The position numbers were made by a program, and so were the translations under genes. This document shows, in pieces, positions 55,809-64,000 of a stretch of 64,000 nt of DNA (position 1 is its first letter; each line of letters opens with the position of its first letter). The notes under the pieces were generated by a model. It saw nothing but the letters and a program-made list of their open reading frames with translations, did not search any database and was not told where the DNA came from. Source of the DNA: Areca catechu (taxonomy: Eukaryota > Streptophyta > Magnoliopsida > Arecales > Arecaceae); NCBI GenBank assembly GCA_021397845.1, contig CM038040.1:63256088-63320087 (forward strand), in the 5' to 3' direction.

Positions 55809-57610
55809 TAGTTCTTGATAAGTCTATTAATTATCCCAATTTAACCATCAAAATAAATATTAATAAATCTATATTCATTAAGAATTAATACTTTTTATTA
55901 AAATTTTGTAGAAAAGAAGTTCGTAGATAAAAAGAGCTCGATTTCTAGAGTTCAACGGCATAGACAACATTCAAATCGAAGTTCAAATGGGCTCAAAATC
56001 GAAGTTTAAAATTCTATTAAAGAAATTGCATGCATTTTAAAGCAGCCAGTCCACCATAGACCGGCCATTGGGTCTACAAAATGCAAATTGGTCCACAAGC
56101 AGCCATTGTTACTGGTCCACGGATAGGCCGGTCCACCATAAACCGACCATTGGGTCTATAAAATGCAAATTAGTCCACAAGCAACCATTGCTGCTAGTCC
56201 ACAGATCCTGTCCATATACCATCTTCGTCGTTTTGAGCCATCGACCTCCGGAGATGCCGTCCGATCACCGCCACCGTCGGAGAAGCCGCCAAGAGCCTAT
56301 TTCCGGACGAGAGAGGCTGCCCAAGCACTAGTTCTCCCTCTTGATGCTTCATCTCTATTCGGTCACGCCATTGCCCCTTTGCCCATCGCAATCCATCCAT
56401 CGCCGTCCCTCCTTGCACCACCTCACGCCTCCTCCACCCCCTGCTTCTCACTGTCGTTGCCCCCTTGTCTGCCACCATCTTTCATCTTGTTCGACCACCA
56501 CTCAAACCACCTGTGATCGGTCTCCCTGCCACCATCCGCCACCTCTCATCACCACCTCCCATCGTCGTGATAGATTGGGAGAACCTAGTAGTGGTGGAGT
56601 CCACTTGAGAGAAGGAGATCCAAGATCGAGATTGAGTCTAGTTCGGGACTTTGTTTGCCAGAGAAGAAAGGAAGGGCCATTTCACATGATTTTGGTGCAA
56701 TATAAGACATGTGATGCAGAATAGATGGCTGAGAAGTTTTTTCATGATATATGGCCGATTCTAAGCCAAATTGACTCCAAATTTGATCGAGAGCAAGTCT
56801 TAGATAAGCTCTATAAAAAGAGGATCCCGAGAAGCAACGAGAATCATCAATTCCACCAGCAATATTTATTTTATTTTCTTCCTGTAACTTAGTTTAGGCT
56901 TTGAGAGAGAGAGGGAGAGGAATAAAGAAAAGAGGTTTTTCAGGGGAGGAGGTGTGGTGATAGAGTCCAAATCTCCAAGAAGATGTATTCCAGAGCCATG
57001 CTTGACTGAGGTGCAGGCTGTAGGGAAGTATAGAGATCCTTTCATTAATTTTTGTAATTATTTTATTTTTTATATAATTGAATAAATGCTTTCAATTCCC
57101 TTCTCTTTTATGTTTGATTTTCTAAATTAATTATCCTAGTGGGATGGATCATGATCATGATATGATATGATCCATGCTCAGCATAGATAATTAATTCTAG
57201 GATTTTTATTTACATGTCTTATTAAGATCTTTTCAACTAAGTATTGGATAGCCTATACTTATGGAACGACCTATAATCCTGATAAGATATGGTTCGTACT
57301 CGATAAGATAGTCTATATCGAGGATTAGCTTGAAAGATCTCGACACAATCATGGACTTTGATTGTTTAGATTAGACAAATGCATGTTTTATGTTTATGAT
57401 TATCTGGAAACCCTATCATATAAATTTTTAGATCTCATGTTTAATTTTAATTGATTAGTTATAATTAAATTATTATCTCACCTTTAAAATTTAAATATTT
57501 ATTTTCTTCTTTACTTTCTTCATGAAATAATTATTCTTGATCCTTGAGAATACAATCTCTACTCATCCTAGCTATAATAGTGAGTTAGATTTTATTTTTG
57601 ATCACCTACA
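55809..57610 (+). mobile_element. Solo-LTR-like insertion in the element E antisense ORF
   Basis: 1802 bp flanked by a 5-bp duplication ACAGC (55804-55808 and 57611-57615). Removing it with one duplicate restores the PF04195-type reading frame. It ends in CA and starts TAGTTCTTGATAAG, so the usual TG start may have mutated to TA. It has a plus-strand TATAAAA at 56157-56163, a GC-rich 250-bp leader-like part (56210-56600) and no gag or pol. These features fit a solo LTR formed by recombination between LTRs; I do not recognise the family. Confidence 0.6.
56049..56204 (+). repeat. 82-bp direct duplication around the TATA box
   Basis: Two copies starting at GTCCACCATA 56049 and 56131. In the first the box reads TACAAAATG, in the second TATAAAATG. 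The unit also contains GGGTCTA and GTCCACAAGCA. A promoter-core duplication inside the solo LTR. Confidence 0.8.
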
Positions 57611-59478
57611 ACAGCGATCAATCCCCAATGCCTGGTGGCTAATCATGGGGCTTTTCTATCACATGGTGCAATGCGGGGAGATGCCTTGCACACAGGTCTT
57701 CAAGCCTTCTTTTAGTTGAAGTCTAGTTTGAATAGCTAGCAGTATGCTTCATTAAGGGAGGGATACCATTTTCCAAAGGGCCTAGCCAAGGTGTACCACT
57801 AGAAAGAATAGTTTTTCTTTGCCACTTCTATGATGGCCTAGCCATTCCCAACTGCTTGGGGATTGTTGGACAAGAGGAGTTGGATTAGCCAGAACTACAA
57901 TTCCTAGAGAGGGTGATGGTGCAAAGGCTAGGGTCGACTGTTGTCCCTTCCCTTCAAGACCTTCTACTAGAGGAGCTTATGTTGCAGGGATCCACCTATC
58001 ATTGCTATGTATTTCTCCAAACTTCTCTGAGTTGTTTCACCTTTTCAAAAACAAGTGACAAACTATCTTCTGGTAGGCCTGTCCCTTCAGAGGGTGAAGG
58101 TAGTGACCCAAAGGCCCACTTCACCTATAGAAGATTGGAATGAGAAGTGAGCCTGGATGAACCAGAGAAATTTTTGAAGTGGCTGATATGGTGGAGATAG
58201 GTTGTGGCACCAAGCAGGGTCCGTGGGGCTCCAAGCAAGGCCAATAATGGCACAGTGAGAATATGGAGGAGGTCACTGGTCTACCAGCAAAGAAGGGCAA
58301 GGCTTCAAGGAGATTCTATCCAAAGGTGCTGAGGGCAAGGTGGTCAACTGTATCCGGTCTCAAGATTACTGACAGGGAAGCTTGTTACTCAATGTTGGAG
58401 AAGTTTGAGCCTTTCAAGTTCAAGGAGAAACTTCTCTGGGAGGATGTCCTAGAGAGCATTGAGTGACTCATCCATACCCTGACATCAATAAAACCACTAA
58501 ACTTGGGTTTTTTGCTTTCGAGGAACTTTGCTAGTAGCTTGACTAATGGCTCTTTTATAGGCTATCTTTGTAGCACGGGGACAACTTCAACATGTGACAA
58601 GGCCAGAGAATGATTGAGCAGGTTTACTGGCATATCTCAATGCTGAAAATTGAAAAGGATGATGCCGTGAAGTAGCTAAGCATCGCCTTCAATCAACTGA
58701 TCACCAAGAAGAATCAGGATGAGAAGATCATGGGTGGCCTAACGGTGGAACAAATACAGGTTGGAGATCTCTAAGATAAGTTGATGGGTTGAAGAAGGAT
58801 GTATCCTAGTGAAAAAATGAGGCCACTCAGCTTAACAAAGAGTTAGTTGAGACTGAAGATGAGGCAGTGATGTTGAAGAAGTTGCTTGTCCAAGATGAGA
58901 GTGAAGCGACCAAGCTAAGAGCCTTGCTCACTGATGCATAGGGCAAGGCGAATAGGCTAAAGGAGGATACAACCAGGCTACAAGGGTTGCTTGCTGATGC
59001 GGAGGGCGAGGCAACCAAGCAAAGAGAGGAGACCTCCAAGTTGCAAGGGTTGCTCGCTGAGGTTGAAGAGAAAACATCCCTTGCTGAGTGCTAGGCCTCA
59101 GCAAGGGATGTTTTCTCTTCAAGGAAAACAAGGCTGAAGAGAAAACATCCCTTGCTTGTTGATGCGAAGGGCGAGGCAACCAAGCAAAGAGAGGAGACCT
59201 CCAAGTTGCAAGGGTTGCTCGCTAAGGTTGAAGAGAAAACATCCCTTGCTGAGTGCTAGGCCTCCAAGGTAGCCCAGGCAGTTGAGGCTTTATAGAAGGG
59301 AGAAGACTTCTGTCAAGATGTCTTTGCCATGGGCATCTTGTGGCACAGGAAGAAGGTGACGAAGCACTACCCAGGCATCAATCTTGGAGTGCTATCTTAA
59401 GGGATGTCATCTTCCAGTAGTGAGTCTAGCAGCTCTGATACGAAGGAAGGGGGTGAAGGGACATCACCTGCCTCTTGA
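57611..59478 (+). pseudogene. Antisense ORF of element E, remainder (PF04195-type, coiled coil, acidic Ser tail)
   Basis: Resumes with SIPNAWWLIMGLFYHMVQCG and TQVFKPSFS, the second half of the PF04195 block. 58263-58466 (ARWSTVSGLKITDREACYSM) is unassigned. 58800-59290 is a long coiled-coil region of repeated LQGLLADAEGEATKQREETSK-like units, disturbed by a duplication with an inverted piece at 58997-59263. The tail HRKKVTKHYPGINLGVLS followed by a Ser-rich acidic end and TGA at 59476-59478 is like the C-termini of related proteins. Several TAG stops. Confidence 0.65.
58997..59263 (+). repeat. Direct duplication of about 103 bp with a 24-bp perfect inverted repeat
   Basis: 58997-59099 and 59161-59263 are near-identical. 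The 61 bp between them contains the reverse complement of the end of the first copy: GAAGAGAAAACATCCCTTGC... (59065-59088) pairs perfectly with 59097-59120 over 24 bp with an 8-base loop. A further 21-base direct copy lies at 59136-59156. Confidence 0.9.
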
Positions 59479-59649
59479 CTTTTGTATTTTGTTTTGCTTT
59501 TGGTCCTTCTTTCTTTTGTAAGGAGATTGTTAGGTCGTTTGTACTAAAGTTTCATTTGAAATGAAATAAAGCAGCCTTATGTTTTTGCTCTTCTTTCTTT
59601 ATACACCTTCCCCTTTTGAATATTCTAACATGAGGTTTCGCATCTTGTC

Positions 59650-61517
59650 TACTGTTTAAATAAGAGATGAAATTCTTTGAGAAGGAGTTGTACATCAAGT
59701 TATCGAAGGCCTGAATATCGAAGAAGAGGAAGTGGAGCAGTAGTAATGAGGTGGCCATTGAGAAGGTCAAGATAGAAGCTATGGAAGAGCAGATGGAACC
59801 TGCCCCCTGCAAGCCCTACCCTCACTACCTCGATGTTGGAATCTCTCTTTGGAATCACCGAGACCAATCCTAAGGCTGAGACGAAGACGAGCAATCAATT
59901 CATTGAAGTGGGGGTAGATGCTATGCTAGAGGTAGAGTCCGATAGCCTCTTGCCAAGGAGGGCGACATCGATCCTGATGAGGAGGTGGTACCCCTGCTCC
60001 CCAAGGTTCAGTCAAACTCTCTTCGGAGGTAGAGCTAACTCTAAAGACAAAGGAGATGCAGCTGGGTGGTGACAGTGCCCTGGTGGAAGCTCCTCACCAA
60101 CATGGTGGCTTCTCTGGCAATGGTGACCGAAGAAGCGGAGTTACCGTCAATGATGGAGGTGTTGCCCAAGAGTCTAGCATTCATAGAGGAGTTGCCAACA
60201 TTGTTAAGTCTGCTAGTCCTATTACTATCATACCAATGTCTCCTATTAGGATGCCTGACCCCTATTAGGAGATCGAGAAGGGCCACTTGGGCACCCTAAA
60301 GGCTGTGAGCTTACATTGAATGTTACTTCTTCAATCAATGCCATAGTGCCATGATGTATGTCGATGGAGGCACTAGTGTCCCTGCATTGCTGCATCACTA
60401 AGGTATATGGCACATCTCTGAAAGGTTGTGGTCACAACCATTGATGGACACTAACACTTCTGATGTTGCAAGTAAGTTTCTATATTCAAGCACTAGAGCA
60501 TTCATTGCCAATTATGAGGTGACGCCTCCGGAGGAGGTTGCTCGCATGAAGGAAGCATGGAACATTGCTGAGGAAGGCTGGGCTTTAGCAAAGCAAGAGT
60601 GATGCACAATCGAGGAGGCTAGCCAAACCCTCGCATGGGAGCTTATAGCTTATCTGCAAGAAATAATGAATTGGAGAGAAAGCTGAAAGCCACTTACCAG
60701 GAGATGGCAAGGCTGAGGGAGGTGACTCTTAAGTGTCCGGAGTGCCTCCAAGATCATCATTAGCCATGGAACCCAGACAAAAGCTAACAAGATGCGGAGC
60801 TCTATCGACAAGGGGACTCAAACGGCTGCTAACAACAAAGCTCATGGCATGCATTCCTATCTACACCCCATGCTTGTCAGCGATGAGGGCGAGACAGACA
60901 GACAGGGCCCTCATGACCCAAGCACACCATCTAACATCATTAGTAATGCTGGTGAAGGAGAAGTGCCTCATAGGTAGAGCACGTTGTCCAACACTACCGG
61001 TGAAGCTGGTATGGAAGAAGACGAAATAGTTAGCCCTATAACGAGTGAGGCAGCTGGGAGAGGAGAAGGTTTGTAGAGGACATAGTGGTCTGATCGGGAC
61101 TACGCAAAGCTGCTGCAAGAGATAGACTCTCTCTGAAGCATCATCCTTCTGGAGAAAGGTGAGGCCGTGCTTAGCTAGAGCATGGGCAGAGCTATTCAAG
61201 TTCTTGCACAAGGCTAATCGCCTAAGAACTATATTGGGGAGGTGATTTGAGTCCGACACTGTAAGGTCAGAGGCATGTCATTGAGGTTTAATATCCCAGA
61301 ATACTATTCTCGCAGAAGAGGCCAACAATACCTTCGAGCAGGGCTTCACGTGCTGCAAGTTGATCCTCTGCAAGTGCTATCCAAAGATTCGGCCTGTGAT
61401 CGAATCCCTTATTCCTGTAAATGCCTCTATAGAAGAGAGGATAGAGTTATTAGGGCTAGGAGAGAGAGACTCATAGAAGAGCTCAACTCCTATTATGCAT
61501 CTTCTTCATTTCAATAA
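59650..61517 (+). pseudogene. Second decayed plus-strand ORF region in element E (unrecognised)
   Basis: Broken frames continue on the plus strand: an acidic Glu/Asp-rich part (59833-60072), a coiled-coil-like stretch around NNELERKLKATYQEMARLREV (about 60665-60725) and a basic end with YYSRRRGQQYLRAGLHVLQVDPL and RARRERLIEELNSYYASSSFQ closing at TAA 61515-61517. It could be the C-terminal part of a second antisense ORF or a rearranged continuation of the first. Family not recognised. Confidence 0.35.
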
Positions 61518-63189
61518 AGAATTAACTTTGTTTCTCTTTTACTTTTGCTTTTCTATCATGCTCTATTTGCCTTCCTGCAATGCTCTACATGTACTTGGTT
61601 GTTGTTGACAAGAGGATGCCTTTGTGCGAATCTTGAGATGCTTCTAGGCTCTTGACATCTTATCACCTTCCAAGGGGAGGAAAGAAATTCTAACTTGCCC
61701 CCTAATCGCAAGGCATAACGTGGCCTAGCCACTTGATGTAGACCCGATCCCTGGGGGAGACTCTGACCTGGTGTGGCTTTCTGAGATGCATTTATGGAGT
61801 CGCATTGGCTGGCATGTAGGGAGCATAAATGCACTGCCCCCTAAGGGGACGTTAGCTCTAGGTGGAGCACCTAGCACTTCATCGTCTAATTCTGGGAAGA
61901 GTAGTCACCTAGCTGATACAACACAGATACCTGTCGAGCATCGGTTGGTTGTTAATGTAGTGGCCCTTTCCTTGGTCCCTTTATAAATAGAGGGCCAAGG
62001 AAACAAGTCTTCGCCAAGTCCTTTCGGGGTCTAAGTGGAAGAATGCTAATGCAACACTCGACTTTCTCTTGTGCTAGATTTGTTAAGTTCCCCTTCTCGA
62101 GGGAAGGGTTTTCTCCTAGGCAGATACTCCATTTGCAACAAAATACGATGATGGGTACTCTTCTTGGCATGGGAGGTATTGAAAATAGCCAGTGCTCCAA
62201 TCATTGGGCTATCATTATCGTCGATCAGAGGATGGAGCTGGAGGGGCGATGGTCATCTAGCTTGTCATCCAATTCCTTATCCGTCGCAACCCATCTTGCA
62301 TTCAATGATGGATGGGCCTATAGTAGGTGCAACTTCGGGAGCCCCACCTTACTCAACAACCAGTGAGTCCGTACAAGGGACATGGGAAGATGGCTCTTCA
62401 GCATCTTCAATGCCATCTTGGGCCACCTCAAGTAGGACCTAGCTCTCTATGGAGAGGCAGCCAGGTCAGGAGTGGAAGCATCCTCGAAAACCTCACCTTG
62501 CTCGATGGCTAGTGGATCCATACCAAGGCCGTGGTAGGGGATGGTCCCTCAGCACCTTCAACAGGTCCTAAAGCTTTCCTCTCCATCTTCTATGGGCGAG
62601 GCCTTGCGATGTTCATAACCTCAGCTTCATCGAAGGTTGTCTGCCTCCATGTTCTGCATGCTGACCGTGTTATAATAATGCAATGCACATCTTTTCCTAC
62701 CCAGTCGGTCTCGCCTTCTCGCACCTCTTTAGGGGACTTCATCAAGGCCTAAAAGGTATTCTGGTGCTCTGGGAAGCTTTGACCTAAGCTTAATCCTCCT
62801 CTTACTGGCACAAGGGGTTGAATGAACCTTAGAGCTCCAGGGAGTTGTGTTTTGCCCTTTTAGGGCTATTATAACTTGTCCCTATCCTTTGTCATGTCTC
62901 TCAAGATATTCTCAAAGTAATGTAAACTAGCTGTAAAGCCACAAACACAGTAACTTGACATTCGTTAATGAAAAGAAATCTTCAATTCTTGATATCCATT
63001 GGTGTTTGCATGCATGTCTTGGATGCTCTTTGAATGTCTTCAATATTTTTTTTCAAACTAGGTTTTAATCCACCGACCATGGAGTCTCTACCAATTGAAG
63101 CTTCAGAAGATGTTGACCTTGCTTCAATGTACTAAAAATCAACTTCACCTAGGAGCATCATTGTTGAAAAGGCTCGACGGCCTTGTACA
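61518..63189. other. Unassigned region before the element E tandem array
   Basis: No recognised protein on either strand. Short frames on both strands overlap each other and have no family motif. A TTTATAAATAG box at 61979-61989 on the plus strand could be a promoter. 62690-63190 has no ORF. Confidence 0.4.
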
Positions 63190-63920
63190 GGTACACAGCC
63201 TTCATATGACTTAGAATAAAGGGTGCAATGACCTTACCTAGAGAACCAGACTCATCTAGAACTTTAAAATTGAGGGTTTTCCAACCCTGCTTAGGATGCA
63301 AAGCTTGTCCAAGACCTTAAGAATAGAGGTTCGCCAACCCTACCAGGGTGTCTAGGACTTTAAGAATAAAGAGTTCACCAACCCTACCTAGGAAACAAGG
63401 ATCATCCAGGATTTTAAGAATAGAGGGTTTGCCAAGCCTATTTAGGGAATATGGATCACCTAGGACTTTAAGAATAGAGGGTTCATCAACTCTACCTAGA
63501 GAATAAGGATCGCCTAAGACTTTAAGAATAGAGAGTTCGCTGACCCTACCTAAGGAACAAGAATCACTTAGGACTTTAAGAATAGAGGGTTTGCCAACCC
63601 TGCTTGGAACATGAAGCTTGTCTAGGACTTTAGAATAAGGGGCTCGTCAATCTCACCTAGAGCGCAAAGCTCATCTAGGACTTTAGAATAAAGGGTTCGT
63701 CAACCCCGCCTAAAGCACGAAGCTCATCTAGGACTTCAGAGTAATGGGTTCATCAACCCTGCATAGGGCACAAAGCTTACCTAAGATTTTAGAATAAAGG
63801 ATTTGTGAACCCCGTTTTGGGCCGAAGCTCATCTAGGGACTTTAAAATAAAGGATTATGCGAGGATCCTATTTGGGGTGCGAGGCTCGTCCAGGAGTTTA
63901 GGACAGAGGGTAAAGGTTGG
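63190..63920 (-). repeat. 54-bp tandem array of element E
   Basis: About 13 imperfect units; AGGACTTTAAGAATAGAGGG-type blocks recur at 63354, 63408, 63462, 63516, 63570, 63624, 63677, 63731, 63783 and 63836 (spacing 54 with small deviations). The part up to 63600 is more regular; later units lose one A (TTTAGAATA). Its place mirrors the arrays beyond integrase in elements A and D. Confidence 0.88.
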
Positions 63921-64000
63921 CTGATGACCAAGTGAGAGACATTCTCCCTTATCATGTGCACATAGGGCTCTAAAAATAGATCAAACAGAATGCTTTGACC

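Larger units (their letters stand above)
53981..64000 (-). mobile_element. Element E: 3' part of another Tat-like gypsy, minus strand, running off the right edge
   Basis: Inferred from a probable 3' LTR on the left (53981-55316), an antisense-type PF04195 ORF on the plus strand next to it (as in element A, mirrored), and a tandem array at 63190-63920, where element A and D arrays lie relative to integrase. Integrase itself would be beyond 64000. Region 59650-63190 is larger than the matching region of element A and may contain further debris. Confidence 0.55.

Overview
This is a stretch of a plant nuclear genome, most likely a commelinid monocot. Two observations point there: the only recognisable host gene (a PPR-SMR gene at 48.2-50.6 kb) has a very GC-rich 5' end that becomes less GC-rich downstream, as in grasses, palms and gingers, and almost everything else is decayed plant LTR retrotransposons. 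I cannot name the species from the sequence.

Left part (1-47.4 kb): one nested retrotransposon complex. A minus-strand Ty3/gypsy element of the Tat type (element D, right LTR 46524-47445, running off the left edge) carries a plus-strand Ty1/copia element of the Sirevirus (SIRE) type in its integrase gene (1181-41938, LTRs about 1.53-1.56 kb, target duplication AGAAG). The Sirevirus carries a plus-strand Tat gypsy (element A, 6591-36220, target duplication ATATC), inserted directly after the YVDD codons of its reverse transcriptase. Element A carries two more insertions: a minus-strand copia (element B, 8197-18445, target duplication CCCCC) in its leader, and a minus-strand non-autonomous LTR element without a pol gene (element C, 20691-26989, target duplication CCCGC/CCTGC). 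Taking out each insertion with one target duplicate restores a sensible host sequence, so the order of events is clear: D, then SIRE, then A, then B and C. Without insertions A is about 13.1 kb and SIRE about 11.1 kb.

Middle (47.4-54.0 kb): AT-rich upstream sequence, then an intronless EMB2217-like PPR-SMR gene whose reading frame is broken by at least eight single-base indels, mostly in short homopolymers and with no nonsense substitution. This looks more like consensus error or very recent decay than an old pseudogene. About 3.3 kb of AT-rich DNA with no recognisable gene follows, including an 18-base T run and a 19-base C run.

Right part (54.0-64.0 kb): a further minus-strand Tat-like gypsy (element E), seen as a probable 3' LTR, an antisense ORF of the 'putative gypsy type transposon' family split by a 1.8-kb solo-LTR-like insertion (target duplication ACAGC), further ORF-like debris, and a 54-bp tandem array running to near the right edge.

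Common themes: all three Tat-type elements (A, D, E) carry a tandem array in the same place, beyond integrase, but with unrelated units (28 and 77 bp; 66-69 bp; 54 bp). A and E both carry an antisense extra ORF next to the 3' LTR. The Sirevirus has an env-like ORF, several polypurine tracts, and a cluster of short motifs matching the 3' end of initiator tRNA-Met just before its 3' LTR. No coding region in the window is intact as read.
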